64,000 nucleotides of DNA. It comes from Nitrospira sp. (GTDB lineage: Bacteria; Nitrospirota; Nitrospiria; Nitrospirales; Nitrospiraceae). This document shows positions 18,099 to 26,216 of the stretch, piece after piece. The stretch lies in assembly GCA_005116955.1 (NCBI GenBank), contig SWDI01000005.1, positions 610,013 through 674,012 of the forward strand, read 5' to 3'. The stretch's first letter is position 1, and every line of letters starts with the position of its first letter. The translations under genes and the position numbers were made by a program. The notes under the pieces were generated by a model. That model was not told the DNA's origin. It was given only the letters and a program-made list of their open reading frames with translations, and did not search any database.

Positions 18099-19165
18099 GG
18101 CGTAGGTGCGAGCGAGAGGGCTGCCGCCACCGATGCGGCACCGAGCAGAGCCGTCTGCTGATTCATGATGACTTTCACGGGCATGTGAGTCATCAAGCGT
18201 TTATACCGACCTTTATTCGTAAAGGCTTTCATGAACGTCCCGTCTTGGAGCTTCGCAATGAGTTTTGGCGCAATCCCACCTCCAACATAGACGCCATCAA
18301 GCGACAGCGCCTTTAGAGCGAGATTCCCGGCTTCCGCGCCATAGATCGACGCAAAAAGGTCCAACGCTTGTTTGGCGATCTCGGCTTGTCCTTGCAATCC
18401 AGCTTGCGCAATTTCAGCGGCTGGATTGCCAGCTTTTATTTTTTCCGCCAACCACGTCGGTTCATTCTTCTTAGTGTCACGCAAAAACTCATAGACTGCG
18501 TGGAGGCCCGGACCGGACAGAATCCGTTCATAGCTTACGTGGAGGTATTGGCCTCTGAGATAACGAAGCAATTCGATCTCCAGATCGTTGCTTGGTGCAA
18601 AGTCCGTATGCCCTCCTTCCGACGGCATAGGGCGATACGATTTACCGTCCCAGAAGAGGATCCCTTCACCAAGCCCCGTCCCGGCTGCGATCAGTGCAAG
18701 AGCTTGTCGCTTTTTCGGAGGATTGCCTGCGTTCAGCACTTCCAGCTCATCCACTCGCAACCACAAAAGTCCGTACGCAGTGGCTTCTAAATCATTGAGC
18801 AACTGCACACGAGGAATACTGAACTGTTTCGCGATGGTTGGACCATCCACCACCCAGGGAAGGTTCGTCGTTTGACAACGATTGTCGATCACCGGTCCTG
18901 CGATTCCAAAACAGGCGGCTGTGAGCTTCACTGGTTCGGACACCGGCTTACTGGCCTTCTGAATCTTCTCCCCTCCCTCGGACGCCACTGAATCCAGTGG
19001 CACCGGTGGTTCTGGCGGTGTGAGAAATTCCACGAGAATGTCTTCGAGGGAGGTGTAATCGCCACTGTGAAAGCTTTCCACGCGTAGTGGTTCCACTCGC
19101 TCGGTGGTCCAGTCATAGAGCGCCAGGTTAGTTTTCGTTCCTCCGATGTCCCCCGCGAGAATCAT
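18095..19165 (-). CDS. glk: Glucokinase (Glk family)
   Basis: A 356-aa ROK-like/Glk-type sugar kinase. N-terminal phosphate motif LAGDIGGTKTNLALYDW; FGIAGPVIDNRCQTTNLPW holds the sugar-binding Asn/Thr-Asn-Leu-Pro; LLNDLEATAYGL supplies the catalytic Asp; AAGTGLGEG is the adenosine/phosphate loop; SEGGHTDFAP is the Glk signature; GGGIAPKLI closes the fold. Residues ~45-75 contain a Pro/Glu/Ser-rich insertion that Glk of E. coli lacks. It phosphorylates glucose for the oxidative pentose phosphate route. It overlaps pgl upstream and rpiA downstream by 4 bp each. Confidence 0.93.
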   Translation of the reverse strand: MILAGDIGGTKTNLALYDWTTERVEPLRVESFHSGDYTSLEDILVEFLTPPEPPVPLDSVASEGGEKIQKASKPVSEPVKLTAACFGIAGPVIDNRCQTTNLPWVVDGPTIAKQFSIPRVQLLNDLEATAYGLLWLRVDELEVLNAGNPPKKRQALALIAAGTGLGEGILFWDGKSYRPMPSEGGHTDFAPSNDLEIELLRYLRGQYLHVSYERILSGPGLHAVYEFLRDTKKNEPTWLAEKIKAGNPAAEIAQAGLQGQAEIAKQALDLFASIYGAEAGNLALKALSLDGVYVGGGIAPKLIAKLQDGTFMKAFTNKGRYKRLMTHMPVKVIMNQQTALLGAASVAAALSLAPTP

Positions 19166-19938
19166 GTCTCTCCTTGAGGTGATGGCGTCTTCTTCAGCTG
19201 TTGTGCGGCGGAGTGATCAAGCATCCACACGAGTCGGCCTGACGCGGGCGATATCCTTGCCGCCGGCAAAGACCGATCCTCGTCGGACTTGGGCTCAAGA
19301 ATTCCACGGACGATGTTGGCCTTACCGACCCCAGTCACGAGGAACAGTACCACAGCCGCGTGATTCAAGACACCTAGGGTCACTGTGAGGCGAGATCTGA
19401 TGCCTGCGGGAGCGTGACCAACTGTGACGATCCTCGTATCTTCCTGCAAGGCTGCGGTTCCGGGAAAGAGCGAGGCGGTATGCCCATCGTCTCCGATCCC
19501 TAGAAGCACGAGGTCTAGAACCGGAACCTGTGGAGCCGGGCTATTCGTCAGTCGTCGAATTGTTGACTCGTACTCCCGAGCGGCAGCCGTTGCATCGTCG
19601 CTCTCACCGTTCATGCGATACACCTGTTCCGGTCGAATGTTCAGCGGTTGAAAGAGCTCCGTCTGCGCCATTCGAAAATTGCTTTCTGGACGATCCGGTG
19701 GCGTACAGCGTTCGTCACCAAAGAGAAAGACCATACGCGACCAATCGAATCGCGCGTTCCATTCGGGAGTCGCCAGGACGTGATAGAGCATCTTCGGGGT
19801 GGACCCTCCAGAGAGGGCAATGAGGCACCGGCCGTGGGCTTGAATCGCTTGTTGGCTCACTGCAAGGATCAAGGAAGCAGCCGCCTGTCCCCACTCCTGG
19901 GTACCCGGCGCAATGCGGATGTCTGGCGTGGCGGCCAT
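19162..19938 (-). CDS. pgl: 6-phosphogluconolactonase (DevB type)
   Basis: A 258-aa protein of the NagB/RpiA/Pgl superfamily. LIALSGGSTPKMLYHVLA (residues ~38-55) is the phosphate loop, FLFGDERCTPPDRPESNFRM the DevB signature, and LVLLGIGDDGHTASLFPGT (~140-160) the active site with Asp and His. It hydrolyses 6-phosphogluconolactone to 6-phosphogluconate in the cytoplasm. It sits 1 bp after the pgi stop and overlaps glk by 4 bp. zwf and gnd are not in the window. Confidence 0.95.
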   Translation of the reverse strand: MAATPDIRIAPGTQEWGQAAASLILAVSQQAIQAHGRCLIALSGGSTPKMLYHVLATPEWNARFDWSRMVFLFGDERCTPPDRPESNFRMAQTELFQPLNIRPEQVYRMNGESDDATAAAREYESTIRRLTNSPAPQVPVLDLVLLGIGDDGHTASLFPGTAALQEDTRIVTVGHAPAGIRSRLTVTLGVLNHAAVVLFLVTGVGKANIVRGILEPKSDEDRSLPAARISPASGRLVWMLDHSAAQQLKKTPSPQGET

Positions 19939-19939
19939 A

Positions 19940-21631
19940 TCAGCGGGAAGCGCGCTTGGGACGTTTCTTCAATGTTCCACGCCGTCGGCCTGATGAGGCC
20001 GGTACCAGTGCCGCCGTGATCGCGTTCACCGTGGCGACCTGATCACGCCCTAATTGAACCCGAATCGCATGACGATCGTGCGCGCGCAGTGATGCCAGAT
20101 CACCGACCGCCTGAGCCTGGGCCAACGTGCCAAACGAGAATGGTTTACCAGGAATGGTCGTGTCCGGCGACATTCGGTCCACGAGTTCAAGAAAGACCCC
20201 GGTCTTGGGACCACCTTTGTGGAGCTGTCCGGTTGAATGAAGATACCGAGGCCCGTATCCAAATGTGGTCGCAACGTGATGTTTCGTCATCAGGGTTTGG
20301 CGGAGACGACGCACCGCCGTTTCGAACGGACGTGACGGCGTAGTGTAGGCCAGGACGGAAAGATAGGTTCCGGGATGAAGCTGGTTCGCGAGGTCTTGTG
20401 CGACGTCTTTAGGAGAGCTACTCACCTGCTCTGGCAAGCGTCCGGTCGATTGGAACGTGTCCAGAACCCGATTGGTGTTGTCTTTACTCTCTTGTACATT
20501 TGGTTGGTCGAAGGGATGGATCCCCAGCACATGCCCGGCGATCGCCGTCGCAAACTCCCATCGAAAAAACTCGGCCCCGAGATCATAGCGATCGCGCAAG
20601 TCAAACTGCAGGACTGGGTGCTTGGCCTTGGCGAGTGCTTGCACAGCCCGATCGAGCGCCCCGTTCTTTTCTCCTTTGAGTTTGAGATAGACAAAGAGAC
20701 GGTCGGTTCCATAGGCACTCGGCTTTACCACCGGTTCCTGTGCGATGGGGATGAGGCCTGTGCCCTCTTTGCCCGTACTTTCCGCAAGAAGCTGCTCGAC
20801 CCAGAGCCCGAACGCCGCGAGCGCCGGTGACGCAATGACCGTCACCTTATCGCGTCCAGTTTTAGCAAGGCTCCCCATCACTGCACCGAGATAGGCACCA
20901 GGATTCGCCTTGGCGTCTTCTTGCTGGCGGCATCGCTCCGCCATGCCGGCGGCACGGTCCAAAAGCCGCGTGACATCGAGTCCCAGGAGTGCCGCAGGTA
21001 CCAGGCCAAAGAGAGAGAGCACCGAGTAGCGCCCGCCAATATCGGCTGGGTTGCTAAAAATCTGTTCAAATCCATAGTCGCGCGCCATCTTTTCTAAGCC
21101 GGTCCCCGGGTCGGTAATCGCGACAAACTGTCGTCCTCCATGATTCCCCTTGGCCTTCGTCACGAGCTTCCAAAAGTGGGCGAAGAGTGACATGACTTCA
21201 ATCGTTCCACCGGATTTGCTCGCCACGAGAAAGAGCGTGCGAGATGGGGAAATAGCAGCCGTCACCTGCCGCACCCACCCCGGAACAGTTGAGTCCAATA
21301 CCCACAGGCGTGGAGCCCCCTTCTGCGCGCCAAACACGGTACGGAACACCTCAGGCCCAAGACTGCTGCCGCCCATACCCAGGAGCACCACATCCTTGAC
21401 CTTCATCTCCTTGGCCGTGGACGCACAATTTCGTAGTGGTCCGATCTCTTGCGGCATCTGATCCTGCAACGTCAACCACCCCAACCGGTCGACGATCTCC
21501 TTGGGGTCCTGCTTCCAGACTCGATGGTCTTTCGCCCATAGGCGCTCAACAACCTGAGCCTGAGTCAGCGCATCAAGAGCCGGATTGACTGTGGATTGGA
21601 ATAATGCTGGAAGCTTGTCACTCATTCGCAT
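19940..21631 (-). CDS. pgi: Glucose-6-phosphate isomerase (SIS fold, PGI half of TAL-PGI type)
   Basis: A 563-aa protein. Two SIS domains: KDVVLLGMGGSSLGPEVFR near residue 80 with SKSGGTIEVMSLFAHF near 140, and ITDPGTGLEKMA. The C-terminal half contains HPFDQPNVQESKDNTNRVLD and the late GYGPRYLHSTGQLHKGGP, including the catalytic His and Lys region. The segment order resembles the isomerase half of the bifunctional transaldolase/PGI proteins more than E. coli Pgi, but no transaldolase domain is attached here. First gene of the leftward pgi-pgl-glk-rpiA-aminopeptidase operon. An ATG 6 bp downstream is an alternative start. The C-terminus is Lys/Arg-rich. Confidence 0.88.
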   Translation of the reverse strand: MRMSDKLPALFQSTVNPALDALTQAQVVERLWAKDHRVWKQDPKEIVDRLGWLTLQDQMPQEIGPLRNCASTAKEMKVKDVVLLGMGGSSLGPEVFRTVFGAQKGAPRLWVLDSTVPGWVRQVTAAISPSRTLFLVASKSGGTIEVMSLFAHFWKLVTKAKGNHGGRQFVAITDPGTGLEKMARDYGFEQIFSNPADIGGRYSVLSLFGLVPAALLGLDVTRLLDRAAGMAERCRQQEDAKANPGAYLGAVMGSLAKTGRDKVTVIASPALAAFGLWVEQLLAESTGKEGTGLIPIAQEPVVKPSAYGTDRLFVYLKLKGEKNGALDRAVQALAKAKHPVLQFDLRDRYDLGAEFFRWEFATAIAGHVLGIHPFDQPNVQESKDNTNRVLDTFQSTGRLPEQVSSSPKDVAQDLANQLHPGTYLSVLAYTTPSRPFETAVRRLRQTLMTKHHVATTFGYGPRYLHSTGQLHKGGPKTGVFLELVDRMSPDTTIPGKPFSFGTLAQAQAVGDLASLRAHDRHAIRVQLGRDQVATVNAITAALVPASSGRRRGTLKKRPKRASR

Positions 21632-22028
21632 AGATATCGACCTCCCGCCTCAATGAGATTGTGGTAGTGGAGATGGTGAGTGATCCGCCGCATCTTATGG
21701 AGTCGATCTAAAAAAGGCAACGCTTCTTCGTGTCTGTGCATACAGGCCCATGTGCTATTGGTGAAGGGTGGGGCCAACCCATTGGACGAGAGTGAGCACT
21801 CATTATCAAGGTGGGATCTCGAACGTATTGGTGATCGCAGTCGGCGTGGGCACCACAAAAAATCCAGATGAGTGATTCTACCGCCTGCTGTGATCCACGC
21901 AATAAGAATGTCATTTTGATTGGAACAGGCGGGAACACTTCTGATGGAGGCCTTTGGTGCGAGAGGCGATCTTCTGACGCCGCCGCCTAGGCATCCGTGA
22001 TTGTGCCCGTTGCTGATCGGTGCGCTGC
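21632..22028. other. Intergenic region without a supported gene
   Basis: About 400 bp upstream of the leftward pgi operon and downstream of the leftward envelope operon. It should hold the pgi promoter and the upstream operon's terminator. I could not identify a convincing -10/-35 pair or a strong hairpin. Open frames crossing it on either strand have poor amino acid composition (many Arg/Ser/His) and no ribosome sites. Confidence 0.6.
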
Positions 22029-22673
22029 TTATTTGTCGGTTGGCCGGCGAATGACGATCGCCATCCCGTCCACCAGCGACCAGGCCAAGGACTGCGCATG
22101 GTCGGCCGCGATGGTGAGTTGCAGATGAGGTGTCGGTGTTGATGGTACGTCGGTGAAGAGCGAGCTGGCCCAATGTTGCACGTGGTGCCACCATGATTTT
22201 CCCAGAATGGCGGCGCCGCGAAGGAGGGTTTCGCCGGCTGTCGAGGGAACCACGACAATGGTCATCGGAGGCGAACATGACAAGACATAGTCGGCAGGCA
22301 TGTCGGCGAGTGAAATCGGCTCCTGTTCACCCGCAGCACCCGGATCAATTTTTCGTCGGACGACTGATGGTCGCGCAACCAGCTTGTGTATCCCTTTTAA
22401 TTCGTTTCGCGATTCACCAGACCAGCGAATGATCGGAATCTGGTGGAGCCCGATGCCACGCCCTTTAATCTGGATGGTGCTCCCAACCAGATCGATCAGC
22501 ACATAGGTCTGCGGGCGTGCCGCGAGTTTGAGTTCTTCCTCAAGCACACGGGTTGCTTCTTTCAGTCCTTGTACGTCGCTGAGCTTCAGGTCGGGGAAGG
22601 CCTCGGGCTCCTTTCCCCAGCTTGGCATGGTGAAGACGAAGAGGATTAGAATGGCGCAGAGTTTCATCATCAA
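22029..22673 (-). CDS. Exported protein resembling a catalytically dead L,D-transpeptidase relative
   Basis: A 214-aa protein with a signal peptide (MKLCAILILFVFTMPSWG, cleaved near Gly-Lys). Residues ~35-50 are helical, then TYVLIDLVGSTIQIKGRGIG (~56-75) aligns by eye with the strand pair that opens the YkuD domain of its neighbours (YILVDTARNRLYVKRQDEVV). No HxxG or HGC motif follows; the rest instead has LSCSPPMTIVVVPS and a Trp/His-rich WWHHVQHW. It lies 21 bp downstream of an authentic L,D-transpeptidase in the same operon. I infer a non-catalytic paralogue or partner in peptidoglycan modification. This is inference; a short shared strand pattern could be coincidental. Confidence 0.55.
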   Translation of the reverse strand: MMMKLCAILILFVFTMPSWGKEPEAFPDLKLSDVQGLKEATRVLEEELKLAARPQTYVLIDLVGSTIQIKGRGIGLHQIPIIRWSGESRNELKGIHKLVARPSVVRRKIDPGAAGEQEPISLADMPADYVLSCSPPMTIVVVPSTAGETLLRGAAILGKSWWHHVQHWASSLFTDVPSTPTPHLQLTIAADHAQSLAWSLVDGMAIVIRRPTDK

Positions 22674-22694
22674 TATCTGCGCACTGTAGAGGGG

Positions 22695-23333
22695 TCAAAA
22701 GATCATGATTGGTGTCCCCACTCGAGCGAGCTGGTAGACACCTTTAAGATCGCTGTCGTTCAGCCGGATGCATCCATGTGTAACATTCTTGCCCAACAAT
22801 CGGGTATAGAGCGTCCCGTGGATGAAGTAGCCTTTTCCAAAACCCAGCGCATAATCCCCCAGTACACCTTGTTCTGCTCGTTCAGCGGCGTTTTGCGGAA
22901 CCGCGAGCCCTTCTTCGATAAATGCCCAATCTGGCTTGATCCAGGTGGGATTCGCTAATTTTGTCTTTACAAGAAACTCTCCACGGGGCGTATCGAAAAT
23001 CCACTGACTCTTGCTTTCGCCAGGCTTGTCGAGAATTGTTCCGCTCCCGGTCGAAGCAATCGCATTAAGGACCACCTCATCTTGACGCTTCACATACAGT
23101 CGATTCCTGGCCGTATCCACCAGGATATAGGGCTCGCGTGGCATGAGCTGTGATAACTGTTTGGAAAGCGTCTTGTACCGGGCTTGCAATGTACGAAGGC
23201 TGGTGTTGTCCTGAACAGCAGGCTGGTGAACCGCTTGGGAATCTTCAGGCGCTGCAGGATTAATAGACCGGGTACTGACGACCAGGAGGAGGAGCAAGAC
23301 GACCGCTGACGTGGCAAGAAGGAGTCGGCGCAT
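22695..23333 (-). CDS. L,D-transpeptidase (YkuD domain)
   Basis: A 212-aa protein with an N-terminal anchor or signal (LLLATSAVVLLLLLVVST), a short coiled segment (residues ~45-65), then the YkuD domain. The catalytic region is GYFIHGTLYTRLLGKNVTHG then CIRLND near residues 170-195, giving the conserved His, the THGC nucleophile and the Arg. Such enzymes form 3-3 crosslinks or attach proteins to peptidoglycan in the periplasm. It is third of four genes in a leftward operon; gaps are 9 bp on the upstream side and 21 bp on the downstream side. Confidence 0.92.
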   Translation of the reverse strand: MRRLLLATSAVVLLLLLVVSTRSINPAAPEDSQAVHQPAVQDNTSLRTLQARYKTLSKQLSQLMPREPYILVDTARNRLYVKRQDEVVLNAIASTGSGTILDKPGESKSQWIFDTPRGEFLVKTKLANPTWIKPDWAFIEEGLAVPQNAAERAEQGVLGDYALGFGKGYFIHGTLYTRLLGKNVTHGCIRLNDSDLKGVYQLARVGTPIMIF

Positions 23334-23342
23334 AGTCTACAC

Positions 23343-24476
23343 TCAGATTTGAGTTCTTCGCTGCGCAAGTTCCGATAATGCCAGGGCCACCGCGTTCTCC
23401 CTGGTCAAGGCACCAACGATCGTGACCGGTGTCCCGACAGAAACGCCTTCGAAGAGCATCGCCATATTCGGATTATCGAGCATGATACACCCAAGGGTCC
23501 GAGCCAATAGTTCATTGTCGGCTCCATGGATCTCGATTTGGCCACCAATGCCTTTGGCCGGGCTGATCCTTCCCGACTTTTTCGCATAGTTGAATCGCCG
23601 TCGATCTTCGGCATTAGGATAATCCAGCGCCAGGGCTCTGTAGAATTGCGTTTGCCCTGAACCGCGCTTATCCGTCACACGATACCGACCTTCCGGTGTC
23701 GCCCCGTCCCCCTGGACCTGCTTTTCCAGCATGCCATTGAATCCTAACCGGACAGGGTATGATAGCACCCTCCGCCCGCTCTTGTAGAGTATCAATTCTC
23801 GGTCGGCCTTGCTCACCACGATGGCCGTTGATTGGTGAATGCGTGACCACTCGATCGTCTGCCTGGCCATCGTCTGCCAATGGGCGATTCGGTTCTCGTC
23901 GGCATATCGTCCCAATTCTTGACTGAGTAATGCCGTCTGGGCCTTGATCGCATGATCCGCTTTCTCCGCCGCGTGCATGGCTCGTTGGAAGTCTTTTTGT
24001 TCGAAGAAGGAGCGCGCTTGTTTCACCAGAAGATCTGTTTGAACGACTCTTTCTCCCAGGAGGATACGCCCATCGATCGCTTCGATCCTCGAGGTAATCG
24101 CATGAAGCTGTTCTTCAAGGCGAGCCACCGTGGCTTGCGCCGTGCGGTGCTGCGAGGCTTGCCGCTCGTGGAGCTGGGAGACGGTACGTTCGCTCGTGAT
24201 GTACAGCCGGCGGAGTTCATTCTCAAGATCACTCGCTTCCCATGGCCATCTGATCAGATCATCGTCCAATTGGACACGCGCTTTCAGAGAGACCCATTGG
24301 CGAACAAACTGCCTATACTCCTCAGGCGCAGCTTCCGGAGCCCGCAATGCGATCAAGTCTTGGTCGATGGCCTCAAGGGCAACAAGGAGGTCTGGCGGAA
24401 CAGCTTGAACACACCCGGCCAAGCAGAGGACGCAGAGAATTGCGGTAAGCGTCGTATGTGTCTGGTCAAGCGCCAT
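23343..24476 (-). CDS. L,D-transpeptidase lipoprotein with coiled-coil N-terminus
   Basis: A 377-aa protein. The signal ends in a lipobox (LCLAGC, Cys ~22). Residues ~30-210 are helical and rich in Gln/Glu/Arg, predicted coiled coil. The YkuD domain begins at AIVVSKADRELILYKSGRRV (~220) and ends with IEIHGADNELLARTLGCIML near 325-345. The catalytic His and Cys are present, but the Arg that normally follows the Cys (GCIR) is replaced by Met, and the residue before GC is Leu instead of His. Gap to the upstream lipoprotein gene is 8 bp. Probably an envelope enzyme tethered to a lipid anchor; activity with the altered motif is uncertain. Confidence 0.87.
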   Translation of the reverse strand: MALDQTHTTLTAILCVLCLAGCVQAVPPDLLVALEAIDQDLIALRAPEAAPEEYRQFVRQWVSLKARVQLDDDLIRWPWEASDLENELRRLYITSERTVSQLHERQASQHRTAQATVARLEEQLHAITSRIEAIDGRILLGERVVQTDLLVKQARSFFEQKDFQRAMHAAEKADHAIKAQTALLSQELGRYADENRIAHWQTMARQTIEWSRIHQSTAIVVSKADRELILYKSGRRVLSYPVRLGFNGMLEKQVQGDGATPEGRYRVTDKRGSGQTQFYRALALDYPNAEDRRRFNYAKKSGRISPAKGIGGQIEIHGADNELLARTLGCIMLDNPNMAMLFEGVSVGTPVTIVGALTRENAVALALSELAQRRTQI

Positions 24477-24484
24477 GCCGTGCG

Positions 24485-25096
24485 TTATCTTTTCCTCGCA
24501 GGTCTTCCTTTGCCCACCTTCGCGAGCGCGTTCTGTATTTCGGCTGACACGCTTTGGCTCATGTCATGAATGGCCTTCGCCTGGGTTTGCGCAGCCGGAT
24601 AATCTTCTTTGTCGATCGATGCCTGAACCTGTTTCAGTAACGACTTGAGCCCTTCTACGTCGTTCCTGATAGCCTCCACTGCGGCGCGATCTTTTCCAAC
24701 CGGTGCCTTGGCGACCAAATCTTGGGTGGCTTTCACTGCCTCTTCGGCGACTTGTTGAGCTTGTAAAGCGGCTGCCTTCGCCTCTTCCTTCTTTAGGGTC
24801 GCGGCCGTCTTGATCCGTTCACTATCGGCTTTGGCCGAGGCAGACAATTGTTGGGCCTTGCCATAGTCTCGAAAGAGTGAGAATTTTCCATCCTGATCGG
24901 TGACTTCTTTCCGCAATGTGGTAAGGGTACCTTCCAGCTTGGCATACTCTTCAGCGCTATAGGTAGCCGCGCCGCTTTCCTGTGCATCTTTGAGAGCCTT
25001 TTCTGCTTCCTGGATCTGCTGGGTCGGAGGTTCCGCACATCCAGCAATCATAATGAGAGTCAAGGTTAGAGAGACAAGAGATGCTTTTCTCAACAT
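24485..25096 (-). CDS. DUF4398-type lipoprotein, largely helical
   Basis: A 203-aa protein, first gene of the envelope operon. Signal with lipobox LTLIMIAGC (Cys ~20). Residues 30-100 show the pattern IQEAEKALKDAQESGAATYS then YAKLEGTLTTLRKE, typical of the DUF4398 helical domain, and the rest is Ala/Lys/Glu/Gln-rich coiled coil ending in a basic RPARKR. Proteins of this type occur near outer-membrane or peptidoglycan-associated genes. With two L,D-transpeptidases downstream it may act as a periplasmic spacer or scaffold (inference). Confidence 0.8.
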   Translation of the reverse strand: MLRKASLVSLTLTLIMIAGCAEPPTQQIQEAEKALKDAQESGAATYSAEEYAKLEGTLTTLRKEVTDQDGKFSLFRDYGKAQQLSASAKADSERIKTAATLKKEEAKAAALQAQQVAEEAVKATQDLVAKAPVGKDRAAVEAIRNDVEGLKSLLKQVQASIDKEDYPAAQTQAKAIHDMSQSVSAEIQNALAKVGKGRPARKR

Positions 25097-25485
25097 AACG
25101 AAGAATCCTCCTTACAGGTTCTATCCATCGATTTGGGTCAATCCACCCATTCTTGCATCCATCCTAAGCGTAGCAGTGCCTGATCCGCCGCCGGTGCTAC
25201 TCCTCGAATATTATAAAGACTATTTCATGATAGAACGCCAGCTTAACAGACTACGACCTTCTGGCATACTGGCACACTTAAAATATGCAGCAAGCTCGGT
25301 GCCACCGATAATTGTCAGTATCAGGTAACAATTCTATCTATTCCCAATATATATGATGACTTTGATCATCCCGTGACACCTGACCTTGTGGCACTCTGGT
25401 GGCCAAGAGCAAAAGTGCCTCAATACTGTGAACACTTAGGGGTTGAAACCGGGCGCACCGGCCGATGGTTGGAGACAGCCTGAAA
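25097..25485. other. Intergenic region between the envelope operon and rpmH
   Basis: About 390 bp of divergent intergenic DNA, more AT-rich than its surroundings (notably around 25200-25370). It holds the promoter of the leftward operon; ATTATA at 25210-25215 read on the minus strand is a TATAAT, but its -35 is poor. An AATTGT/ACAATT inverted pair lies near 25313-25336. I searched for DnaA boxes (TTATCCACA and its complement) and saw none, so I do not call an origin here. Confidence 0.5.
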
Positions 25486-25514
25486 TTGACAGGCCCACAT
25501 GCCTCCCCTATAAT
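25486..25514 (+). promoter_or_regulatory. Perfect consensus sigma-70 promoter upstream of rpmH
   Basis: TTGACA at 25486-25491 and TATAAT at 25509-25514 with exactly 17 bp between. Transcription would begin near 25521, about 45 nt before the rpmH ATG. A full 12/12 match fits strong, growth-rate-dependent expression of the ribosomal protein and the operon behind it. Confidence 0.85.
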
Positions 25515-25565
25515 CCACCGTTCATTTAACCCGACTATTCAAAGCGAGGGAACGGAAAGGGAACT

Positions 25566-25703
25566 ATGTCTTTTACATCGCAACAACCGTCTAACTTAAA
25601 AAAGAAGCGTGAGCACGGGTTTAGAAAACGTATGAGTACCAAGAACGGACGCAAGGTGCTGGCCCGTCGGAGGGCTAAGGGACGAGCTCGGTTGACTGTC
25701 TAG
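25566..25703 (+). CDS. rpmH: 50S ribosomal protein L34
   Basis: A 45-aa very basic protein reading [19 protein letters not shown], then [20 protein letters not shown] and RARLTV. The central KRxHGFRxRMxTKxGRKVLxxRRxKGRxxL core is the L34 signature. The AACGGAAAGGGA upstream serves as ribosome site. A short N-terminal extension (SFTSQQPSN) replaces the usual MKRTYQPS start. It is the first gene of the rpmH-rnpA-yidD-yidC-mnmE-mnmG cluster. Confidence 0.97.
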   Translation: MSFTSQQPSNLKKKREHGFRKRMSTKNGRKVLARRRAKGRARLTV

Positions 25704-25807
25704 GTACATCGTGTCGGATCGGCAGGTGTCCTTCGGGTCGCTCTCCAATTCTCTCGCGTTGCTGTTGAGCGTGCGCTCACCTACCAGCTAGAGCCTTCTA
25801 CGGGATC

Positions 25808-26215
25808 GTGAACGGATGGGATGCGGCGGCGAAACACCTCCTTCATTCAATGACACCGAAACCTCGCATAGACCATGGTATCTTCTTGCGCAGCAGCCGA
25901 GATATTCAGACCGTTAAACAACATGGTCGCCGAATCTCAACAGGGCTCTTCAATCTCTTGGCGCACAAGATGGACGATGCCCCGAGTCGGATTGGAATTA
26001 TCGTGGGAAGGCGATTTGGGAATGCCGTCCGGCGCAATCGGGCGAAACGAGTCTTTCGTGAACTAGTAAGGCAATTACATCCGGACTTGGTTCCTGGCCG
26101 AGGACTTCTCGTGTTTCCAAAGCGAGATGCACTCTTGCAATCCCATGAGGGGTTGGTCCAAGCGTGGAGGACGTCGCTTGAGCGCCTGCATCTGCTTCGA
26201 GCAAGGGCCTATTGA
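25808..26215 (+). CDS. rnpA: Ribonuclease P protein component
   Basis: 135 aa from a GTG at 25808; the ATG at 25850 (MTPKPRIDHGIFLRSS) would give 121 aa and is equally compatible with the family, which usually starts close to the KRxxF segment. The conserved RNR motif is present in IIVGRRFGNAVRRNRAKRVF (residues ~63-82), followed by RELVRQLHPDLVPGRGLLVF. It is the protein cofactor of the tRNA 5'-processing ribozyme. The stop lies one base before the yidD ATG. Confidence 0.95.
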   Translation: MNGWDAAAKHLLHSMTPKPRIDHGIFLRSSRDIQTVKQHGRRISTGLFNLLAHKMDDAPSRIGIIVGRRFGNAVRRNRAKRVFRELVRQLHPDLVPGRGLLVFPKRDALLQSHEGLVQAWRTSLERLHLLRARAY

Positions 26216-26216
26216 T

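Noticed and set aside
21622-22278. A long leftward frame of 218 codons across the pgi/envelope operon gap
   Set aside because: It overlaps the end of the 22029 gene, is rich in Arg/Ser/His, and has no ribosome site or recognisable motif; treated as a chance frame.
24990-25328. A rightward 112-codon frame over the DUF4398 start and the AT-rich gap
   Set aside because: Composition is not protein-like, and it lies antisense to a lipoprotein signal peptide.
25097-25565. Replication origin upstream of rpmH
   Set aside because: AT-rich and near parS, but no DnaA box cluster and no dnaA gene were seen, so an origin cannot be supported.
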